Of a stretch of 40,306 bases of DNA, positions 31,621 through 40,306 are shown piece by piece (within the stretch, counting starts at the first letter, position 1; every line of letters starts with the position of its first letter). The translations under genes and the position numbers were made by a program. Location of the stretch: NCBI RefSeq assembly GCF_001315985.1, contig NZ_BBBI01000019.1:1-40306 (forward strand), in the 5' to 3' direction. The notes beneath the pieces were generated by a model. That model made no database searches and was not told the DNA's origin. It worked only from the letters and a program-made list of their open reading frames with translations. The DNA is from Vulcanisaeta distributa JCM 11216 (GTDB lineage: Archaea; Thermoproteota; Thermoprotei; Thermoproteales; Thermocladiaceae).

Positions 31621-33288
31621 GACCACCCACCCCCCCAGCCAACTCCCTAACCCTATCCAGTAGGCTTGGTCTCGTGGCCACGTAATACATGGCCAGGGCC
31701 CCCACAACAGCTATCGTAAGTAGTATGGCGACCACGAAGGCCACGAAGCCCGGCGTTATTGCGTCACTCGTTACGACCTCATTCGTGGTTATCAAGCCAT
31801 AGACCGTCCACGGCTGCCTACCAACCTCCCTCGCGGCCCACCCAGCCGTGGCTGCTATGGCCGATAACACAGCCATTGCCGAGGCCAGGAAGGGCATTAC
31901 ATTGTCGGCGCCTATTAATACGCCCAGTATTTCGTTGTTTATGAAGTCCGTTATTGCCGATAGAATGGGTGCCCTCACGAGGTATGTGAATAGGGCAAGT
32001 ACTGCGGCTATGGCGAGTAGTATTCCCGCACCAATCATTGTGTAGTAAAACACACTTACTAAAGGCGCCAACGGCTCCAGGGAGAGAACCGCGGCCTCAC
32101 AGTTCTGGGCCAGTGTCACGTTGGCCAGGGGGGGCCCGAGGTAGCTCAGCATCCCTGGGTCGAGCTCGCCGTAGAGTTGGCCAAAGGTGGTGTTGCCCAG
32201 TGTCCTGCATTGGCTTAGGTAGTATTGGAACCCGTAGAGTGGGTGGTATGGGTTGCCGTAGGCGAATAACGCTTCCACGGGGGGGTCGTAGTACTCATAC
32301 CCATAGACCCCCCCTGGGCCTCCCGTCAGTGTGGTTAGTGCCGTGAATTTGGGTGGTTGGTACGTGACAACCGCATCGCCCATGAAGTGACCAAGGACTA
32401 TGAGCTCGATGAGGAGTACCACAGCGAGTATCCAGAGGAGGGGGGGCTTTAGTAGCTTGGTGTACTTACTGTCGTGGGTCCTGAAGAACCTAATCGATAT
32501 AGCCAGGGCCACTGCCCCGACGCCAATTGCGTAGGCTGCAAATAATGTGTGTAGCGTGGTCACTACGGCGTCTGGGTTAACCATGGGTAGCCATGGATTC
32601 GTTAGGTATGTACCAACCAGTGATGTGAAGTTTGTGCTTGTTAGGGCGACCGAACCCGTGCCATCTACCGTGTAGTGCAGGAGGAGTGCGGCTAGGTTTA
32701 GTGTCGCGGTTAGGTTTGCGGCGTCTGGACCGTAGCTCGGTAGGAATGGGTATAACGCGTGTGGTATCCCGCCCATTCCCCCCCAGGGAACGTTCATCCA
32801 CGCATTCGCCGTTAGTATGAAGTACCCTGAGAGTGAGCCGAGGAGCCAGGCCGCGATTAATATGCTGAGTGTGTACCTCGCCCTCCATCTGCCTATGGCA
32901 ATTAGAAAGAGCACCACGAGAACCGCCTCGCCTATGAAGGCTATGGTGGCTTCGTATAGGAGCGGAATGAAGGCTGAGGAGGAGAAGAGTAGTATGCTCG
33001 TTGGCCAGATGTCCAGTAGCCCGAACTCCACTATCGTGCCCGTGACGGCGCCGAGGGCGAAGTTCACGGTCCAAACCATGGTCAGTGTCTTGGAGTAATT
33101 GAGGAATAATGCGTCGCCAGTCCTGTACACTTAATGAGCCAGGCGAGTATGGCCAGTGGGAAGCCCAGCGTGAATGATACGAAGACCGCGTGTAGGTAAA
33201 TGCCGATTATGGTCATGACCATTGCGTTACTAACGTTAGTGCTATGCACGTAAATCTCACTAAGCACTCCCAGGGTTGAGTTAGTCAT
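31613..33288 (-). CDS. cydA: Cytochrome bd-family oxidase subunit I
   Basis: Quinol-oxidising, oxygen-reducing membrane enzyme. About 555 residues with many helices. Seen: helix 1 with YLHAVFVSFTLGFPLAIL (candidate haem-ligand His), WTVNFALGAVTGTIVEFGL, FILTANAWMNVPWGG (family form SANSWMQ.P.G), VTTLHTLFAAYAIGVG, and the hallmark AAREVGRQPWTVYGL near the C-terminus. The frame slips near 33120 (KCTG / YRTGDALFLNYSK). Start ATG at 33288. First gene of a two-gene operon with the CydA'-like subunit. Role: microaerobic respiration or oxygen removal. Confidence 0.9.
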
Positions 33289-33312
33289 CTAGGTCATGGT
33301 ATTACCTAGCCC

Positions 33313-33324
33313 CTTAATTAAAAG
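33313..33324 (-). promoter_or_regulatory. TATA box for cydA operon
   Basis: cttttaattaag on the minus strand, 25-36 bases ahead of the cydA ATG at 33288. Confidence 0.45.
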
Positions 33325-33480
33325 TGCTTGGGTATTGGTTATTTCATTATAGTTGGTAGTTTCCAGTTAAATTCAGTGGCGATAGGGCTTGGATTTATTT
33401 TGTTATTCAATGTTATTCATCCGAATACGACGTGGCACAACCCCAGCAAAAGTTTTTCTCTACCTAGCTACGTATTACCC

Positions 33481-34442
33481 GTGAATTACTGGCTTGTCAT
33501 TGCGAGGGAGAGGGTCTTCATGGGCATTGTCGAGGCGGGCCTGTTCGGTTGCCGTGACCCAGAGTGTGGCTTATTAATGACTAGGGTCAGGCCCGGCACA
33601 CGCTTGGTGCTATTCGTAAGTGGCTTCGGTTGTAAGTCCTACTGCAAGTCCTTCGTGGGGGGGGTCTTCGAGGTTGTTAGTGATTGGGTTAAGGCTAGTA
33701 GGAAGTTGAGTGATTGGTCCCACGTAGTTGAGGTCAAGCCAATAGCCCTGGGTAGGGTTGAGCTTGGAAGAATCGCCAATAAACTATCGTTCACCAGGGG
33801 GGGTAGGAGGAGCATTACCGAGGCCCTGCACTCCGTGGATCCATCCAACCCCAGGGCCATGCCGATGCCCGTTGAGGATGCGGAGTTGATAATTAATGAG
33901 TTGAGGAGCCAATCAATGCCCAAGCCCGTGATCGAGGTTTTGGGGGGGACTCCAAAGGGCGGTACTAAGGAAGTTGTTGGTGGGGGGGTTGGTTCAACGG
34001 GTGTCAAGGCAGGTGCCGAGGTCCAGGGCATTAGCGAGGCGGTGACGTTATTGAAGGAGGCAGCCCAGTTATTTGGTTATTACCCAGTCAGTAACGTGGA
34101 TGCGGGTGAGTATAGGCTTGACCTTGCCTGGTGGGGGTAATGAGGATGAGTACAAGGATGGATTAGCACCATTAGCCGTCTTTGAGGTTGTTGATAACCC
34201 CCCCGAGCAGGCATTGGCTAGGCTTAAGCACGCGAGGGACAAGTGGAGGGGGCGTCAGGCTATACGCCATTGTTGAGGATGAGAATGCCAGGGAGACGCT
34301 GGAGAGGGTGTTGAGGGGTTCGTTCCATGAGCTTAGGAGGAGGGTTAAGGTAATACTGCTTAGTGAGCTTAGTGGGCTTGTCCGGGACCTTAGGAATCAT
34401 GGTGAGTTGGTTAGGGAGTTCGTGATGTTGGATAAGGACTGA
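33481..34442 (+). CDS. EVE (PUA-like) domain fused to PD-(D/E)XK nuclease-like domain
   Basis: About 320 residues. Residues 1 to about 145 match the EVE pattern: NYWLVIARERVF, GLLMTRVRPGTRLVLFV, GVFEVVSDWVKA, LGRIANKLSFTRG and PVEDAELIINELR; EVE domains are known to read modified bases in DNA and are often joined to restriction nucleases. After a Gly-rich linker (about 160-200) comes ISEAVTLLKEAAQLFGYYPV, EYRLDLAWWG and APLAVFEVV, the Asp...Glu-X-X layout of PD-(D/E)XK proteins, then ALARLKHARDKWRG and RLYAIVEDENARET. The usual Lys after Glu-X is Val. The frame slips at 34133 and near 34252 (G5 for G4 each). GTG 33481 is chosen because EVE starts there; the frame extends back to an ATG at 33328. 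Nuclease activity is inference. Confidence 0.72.
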
Positions 34443-35111
34443 AGAACGTCATTGGTTGAACGGTTGATGCCTTCGACTAACCCCGGCCATATTCATAGTC
34501 TCGGTCCTCGACATGTACTTCTCACCCAACAATAAACCTAATTGCCGACTCCCACTCATATTAGCCTCCCACTCATCGACCCTGCTCACCAGGCCCCCCC
34601 GGGCGGCGCAGTATTTGGCCACGTAACCGACAGAATCGGTGAGGGATTACTAACGCATTATTCATTGGTTTACGCATCAATGATTGAATCCTCGATTACT
34701 ACCCTAGTGATGGCGTTAATGGCGCTTTTAGGGGTTTGAGGAGCCATACCTCACAATGATTAAGGACACAGTTCAAACCCATAGGGCCACACTCAACGTG
34801 AATAGGGAAAAGGGGGGGTCATGGATTAAGGCTAGGTGATTATTACGTAATCATCGACACCCCACCCACTGGTTAAGCCTCTGGGTTTGGCATCACCCTA
34901 TGGGTGTAACCACGTGAATTAACTAACCCCCTCACCCATGTAGGTTTACGTAGCTGCCAAAGTAGGCTGGGCAGCATGGATTTCACGAGGATGATGCGCC
35001 ATGGACCATGCATCAGGAAGGAAGATTAGGCGTTCCATAAATACATGGGCTAATCATCAATGCGCAAGCCACCATCCCCTTAGCAACCCAGTTGGTTGCC
35101 GAGGGAGAGAC
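34443..35111. other. Gene-poor stretch
   Basis: About 670 bases. Short frames only (for example 34542-34739, low-complexity Pro/His start). I see no family motif, RNA fold or repeat beyond inflated G/C runs. Confidence 0.4.
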
Positions 35112-35312
35112 TTAGTTCATTAACGCCTTAATCCGCGAACACCTACTCCTCTTTACCTCATAATCAATATTAACCAATAACTCCCACAGAACATCAAGAG
35201 CGTCGTCTCCCTTCATGGAACCCACCTTGCCATAGGCAATTACCCTAAACGCCTCATTTATAAAGTCATTTAACGTCTCACGAACCAATCGCCTCTGCCG
35301 ACTTCGAACCAT
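35112..35312 (-). CDS. Small conserved-looking hypothetical protein
   Basis: 66 residues, unrecognised: MVRSRQRRLVRETLNDFINE, AFRVIAYGKVGSMKGDDALD, then a helix ending SRIKALMN. Basic at both ends, all-helical by composition, no membrane segment. A TATA-like ttttataag (35337-35347) lies about 25-30 bases upstream and ggtggag about 6 bases ahead of the ATG, which support real expression. A small nucleic-acid-binding or antitoxin-like role would fit but is a guess. Confidence 0.5.
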   Translation of the reverse strand: MVRSRQRRLVRETLNDFINEAFRVIAYGKVGSMKGDDALDVLWELLVNIDYEVKRSRCSRIKALMN

Positions 35313-36140
35313 TCAAGTCTCCACCAGATCATTTTACTTATAAAATTTCCTTTAGTTAAATCATTAATAATAATTATAATTATTTATAATTTATAGACCC
35401 CCCCACCCACATCATGTTCAATGAAAATCAATACCACACATACCCACATCCCAGGGGGTTTATTAAATTAAGGGCTTAGTAATCACCGTAGCTCCCAACA
35501 CTTAGAGCCTAAACATTAAAGGACCCCCCCATACCTATAATTCCCAGCACCCTCCACATAATTAATCACATCAACCAGCAAGTCGACAACACCTAATCAC
35601 CCACTCATTGCCAATCACAAAGAAATATTAACGGCTGGCCCCCCCAACCAGGACTCAAACCCAGGATTTTCACATGGGCCACACCTTGATTTCGGCTCAG
35701 GAGTTTATTGCTGTGTATGCTCCACCACTTGTTATTACGGCCACCGTGGTTACTTAGCCAGTTAATGGGCCGCGGATACCCCCCCTGCCCAGCGTATTCA
35801 ATGAACCGAGGTTGGTTGGAATGGGTTAATGCAATGACATCAACGATTGCCAGCGCCAGACATGACCGAGGTTAAGAAAAAGCAATGAGCGCAGGCCGAG
35901 ACTACACATGAATGCGGGTTAGTAACCAAGCGAATCTGAAACCAAACAAAAAGCAGGCAAGGGGGGGGCTAGGAAGAACACAAGCACACCAAAAGCGCAA
36001 GCAAATACCAACAAGGCCCCCATTGAGTAGTCTGAGAACCATCGTAATCATTAACATCCCAACTTAGGATCACCCCCCAGGGCAGACAGACTCATAAAAC
36101 CCGGGAAAAACAACCCCCCCCTTGCCGGGGGGGCGGATTA
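35313..36140. other. Gene-poor stretch ahead of the helicase
   Basis: About 830 bases. The first 100 are very AT-rich and hold the promoter of the small gene. On the minus strand around 35700-35755 one frame reads TTVAVITSGGAYTAINS then stop, faintly like a pilin tail, but no complete gene surrounds it. The last 30 bases (36113-36133) are a C run, ttgcc, and a G run, able to form a hairpin immediately before the helicase ATG. Confidence 0.35.
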
Positions 36141-38999
36141 ATGAGCAATTTCTGGAGTAGGTACCTACACCCAAGGCTTGTGAATGCAATTAAGGAGTTC
36201 GGCTACCTAGAGCCAACGCCAGTCCAGGAGAGGGCCATACCCAGGGTGCTCAACGGCGCCAATGTCCTAATCACCGCGCCCACGGGAAGCGGCAAGACCG
36301 AGGCAGCCATGTTCCCAATAATGAGCAAGATACTGAGTGGGGGGGGCTCGACTGGCGGTGTCGCGGCGATTTACATAACGCCAGCGAGGGCCCTCAATAG
36401 GGACGTGAACGTCAGACTCAGGGAAATAGCCAATAGGCTGGGTATAACCACGGCAGTTAGGCACGGCGACACACCGGAGAGCGAGCGTAGGAGGCAGGTT
36501 AGGGAACCACCCACGATACTCATAACCACGCCAGAGACACTCCAGGTAATCCTAGTAATGAGGAGTATGAGGAGGGCGCTCAGGAACGTTAGGTGGGTGG
36601 TGGTTGATGAACTCCATGAATTGATGAATGACGAGAGGGGGGGCGCCCAACTATCCATAGCCCTGGAGAGGCTCGCGAACATAGCCGGCGAGTACCAGAG
36701 GATTGGGCTCTCCGCAACCATCGGAAACACCGAACTAGCCAGCCAATTCCTAGCAGGCGTGGGTAGGCAAGTGGAGGTGGTGAGCGTGGACGTGAGTAGG
36801 GAGATGGAGATAAACGTGGAGTACCCAGAGGCCACTGAGGAGGACGTGGGCTTAGCCGAGGACTTAAACACAATGCCCGAAACAGCCGCGAGGCTCAGGA
36901 GGATCACCGAAATAGTGAGTGGACATAGAGCAACACTAATTTTCACAAACACAAGGGACGAGGCAGAACTACTGGGGGGGCATAGACTCGGTAGGATGCT
37001 CGGCAACAACGCCGTGGGCGTCTACCACGGATCACTAGACAAGGAGGAGAGGGAGGGCCTTGAGGAGGGCCTGAGGAGTGGTAGAGTTAGGACCGTGGTC
37101 ACCACATCAAGCCTCGAGCTCGGCATCGACATTGGGCACGTAGACGCCGTAATACAGTACTCAAGCCCGAGGCAAGTCACAAAGCTAATCCAGAGGGTCG
37201 GCAGGAGCGGGCATAGGCTCGGTAGGAGGGCCGTCGGTTACGTAATTGCCAGGGACACCGACGACTACCTCGAATCCCTCGTAATCGCCAGAAAAGCCCT
37301 AAACAACGAGTTGGAGAGGGAGGTTGAGTACCACGAGAAGGCCCTCGACGTACTCCACCACCAGGTCGCCGGCATGGTGATTGAAGCCAAGATAGAGGGC
37401 AGGGCATTGACTGTGGGTGATGTCTTGGGCACAGTGAGGAGGGCACACCCATACAGGGAATTAACGCCTGAGGAGCTCATGGACGTCCTGAGGTTCATGG
37501 AGGGCAACAGACTCGTCAGGATCAACGAGGACGGAACAATAACCCCAAGGAGGGGGGGACTCCACAGGTACTACTTCGAGAACATCTCCATGATACCAGA
37601 CCAAAAACACTACAGGGCGAGGGACATGATCACGAACAAGGCAATAGGCGAGCTAGACGAGGAATTCGTGGAAACCACGGAGCCAGGCACACAGATAATA
37701 CTGGCGGGCAAGCCCTGGAGAATAGTCGGCATAGACCACGAGAAGGGGGGGAGGTAGTCCTAGAACCACTGAACCAAATCCTAAACGCAGTACCCACCTG
37801 GATCGGCGAGGAAATACCAGTACCAACCGAGGTAGCCCAAGAAGTATGCAGGCTGAGGGAGGAATTAATAAACGCCATAGCCAACGGCGCAGACCCAGCC
37901 ACGGCATTGGCAAAATACCCAACGAGGGAGGTCCCTAACCCACTCATCGAGGAACTGAGACAACAGGCAGGTACGGAGGTAACGGAATTCACCAACGCAG
38001 TAATCATCGAGTGGAGGGGGGTAGGGATGCCGTGATCCACGCATGCCTAGGCACCAAGGGAAACCAGGCACTAGCCTATACCTCGCCAGGCACATTGGGC
38101 AGAGGTATAGGGTCGCCGTGACCTACGTCACAGACCCATACAGGGTCCTCATAACAACACCAATAAGCATACCACCCCCCCAGGCAATAACCGAGGCCCT
38201 AAACCAAAGCCCAGACTACGTTGATGAGGAATTGAGAGACGCCATAAGGAGCACCAGGCTGTATAAGTACAGGTTCATACACGTAGCAAGGAGGTTCGGA
38301 GTACTGCCGAGGGAGTCCGTGGACGTGAACATCGAGAGGCTGGCAGCCACCCTCAGGGACACCGTCGTGGATAGGGAAGTCATCAGGGAGGTACTCACCG
38401 AAAAAATAAACCCAACACCCTTCAAGCAAATAATAAACAAAATCAGGGAGGGAAGCATGAGCGTAAGGATCATCAAAGCCGAGCAATACACACCAACAGC
38501 CCAACACATAATAAACCAAGCAAGCAAAGTAGACACCGCAGTCCAGGGAATACCAACAACCACAATACTACAACTACTAAAGAAAAGAATCGAGGAAAGA
38601 GAAGTAACACTACTATGCCTAAACTGCGGATGGCACACAACAACCAAGGTCAAGTACATACAAGAACAAGTCAAATGCCCAAGATGCGGAATGAGGCAAA
38701 TAGCCGTACTGAAGTACGGGGAAGACCCACGAAGAACCTACGAAATAGCCAGGAAAGCAAGGAGAAACCAAAGACTAACAAAGGAGGAACAGGAAAAATG
38801 GCAAGAACTAACACAAACAGCACTGGCAGTCCTACAATACGGCAAAAAAGCCATAACAGCCCTAGCAGCACACGGAGTAGGACCAACAACAGCAATAAGA
38901 AAAATCCTACCAAAAGCCAAAACAGAACAAGAACTCTACCAACAAATCCTAGAAGCAGAACGACAATACCAACGAACAAAACCCTTCTGGAACGAATAA
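36141..38999 (+). CDS. lhr: Lhr-type superfamily 2 helicase with C-terminal zinc ribbon
   Basis: DNA/RNA-dependent ATPase and 3'-5' helicase of the Lhr family. About 950 residues. Seen: Q-motif EPTPVQERAIP, Walker A TAPTGSGKTEAA, motif Ia YITPARALNRD, motif II VVVDELHEL (DExH), motif III IGLSATIGN, motif IV-V ATLIFTNTRDEAE and SSLELGIDIGHVD, and motif VI IQRVGRSGHRLGR. A winged-helix region and Lhr-specific C-terminal part follow, and near residue 830 a four-Cys zinc ribbon CLNCGWHTTTKV to VKCPRCGMRQIAVL. The frame slips at the G7 near 37745-37751 (G5 expected), near 38018 (G6 for G4) and near 38083 (one lost C). The last 600 bases are A/C-rich with very little T on the coding strand, unlike the 5' half. 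Likely in DNA repair or rRNA/tRNA processing. Confidence 0.92.
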
Positions 39000-39020
39000 G
39001 TAATACCAAAAACCACGGAG

Positions 39021-39035
39021 AAAAAACTTATAAAA
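39021..39035 (+). promoter_or_regulatory. rRNA operon promoter (BRE + TATA)
   Basis: An A-run then cttataaaa (39027-39035), the strongest TATA/BRE match in the window. A start near 39055-39060 would give a pre-16S leader of about 130 bases. Confidence 0.7.
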
Positions 39036-39059
39036 CACAAAAAACAAGGATACCTCCGC

Positions 39060-39184
39060 ACAATGAGTCCCCAACCAAACCACCCGGGAACAGCCCGGGC
39101 GGAAGGTTGGGGGATGATCCAACCCCCCCCAACCACACCCAAACCCAACCCCCCCCGAACAAACCCCCCCCATCCCCCCCAAGA
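39060..39184 (+). other. Pre-16S leader with hairpins and C-rich tail
   Basis: cccgggaacagcccggg and ggttgg...ccaacc (about 39082-39128) can form two hairpins. From 39121 to 39180 the leader is almost only C and A with C runs of 7-8, likely inflated in length. It would be one side of the 16S processing stem, whose partner lies beyond the window. Confidence 0.45.

Positions 39185-40306
<1,122 letters not shown>

Noticed and set aside
35640..35760. Possible minus-strand tRNA T-arm (ccaggactcaaacccagg)
   Set aside because: The loop lacks the invariant C, and no acceptor or D arm partner is found within 200 bases.
35695..35760. Pilin-like C-terminal fragment TTVAVITSGGAYTAINS on the minus strand
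   Set aside because: Only 17 residues, no signal peptide or upstream coding; could be chance.

Overview
This window is archaeal and most likely from the Thermoproteales (Thermoproteota), in the Vulcanisaeta/Caldivirga/Thermocladium part of the order. The evidence is a 16S rRNA gene running off the right edge, TATA boxes about 22-30 bases ahead of many start codons (leaderless style), a proline tRNA that folds only if two introns are removed, a CRISPR repeat ending in ATTGAAAG, archaeal PurP enzymes, an archaeal-type PEP carboxylase and a paired CydA/CydA'-like oxidase. The genus is inference.

Read every gene with one caveat. The sequence is full of G or C runs of about seven bases (some 5, 6 or 8). 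Family motifs and universal 16S positions show that many should be four or five. A true 4-run shown as 7 adds one in-frame glycine or proline; a true 5-run shown as 7 breaks the frame. A few single-base deletions occur elsewhere. Most genes here look like two to four overlapping fragments, but each is probably one intact gene. I give merged coordinates and state where the frame slips.

Layout. 1-3362 (-): the start of a large HdrA-type electron-bifurcating flavoprotein fused to an MvhD-like domain. 3595-6600 (-): ilvB-ilvN-ilvC operon (valine/isoleucine). 6850-9370 (+): leuA and leuB. 9534-13859 (+): two-gene glutamate synthase. 13960-14922 (+): pheA. 15003-16558 (+): PEP carboxylase. 16555-19405 (-): apt-like, purP, purP operon with overlapping stop/start codons. 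The first 19 kb is therefore anabolic core metabolism: amino acids, ammonia assimilation, anaplerosis and purines.

19569-19687: tRNA-Pro(CGG). 20619-22268: CRISPR array of 24 repeats with its promoter and no cas genes in the window. 22444-29748: an accessory cluster that looks like an archaeal type IV/Tad-like pilus or secretion system. It holds one VirB11/TadA-type ATPase, one TadC/T2SSF-type membrane protein, a class III signal-peptide pilin, three ParA/MinD-like proteins (two with altered Walker A motifs), a small hairpin membrane protein, a coiled-coil protein and two proteins of unknown function. This cluster is the best candidate for an under-described system.

30495-33288 (-): cytochrome bd-family oxidase, CydA plus a CydA-like partner. 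33481-34442 (+): an EVE (PUA-like) domain fused to a PD-(D/E)XK nuclease-like domain. 35112-35312 (-): a small unknown gene. 36141-38999 (+): Lhr-type helicase with a zinc ribbon. 39027 onward: rRNA promoter and the 5' three quarters of 16S rRNA.
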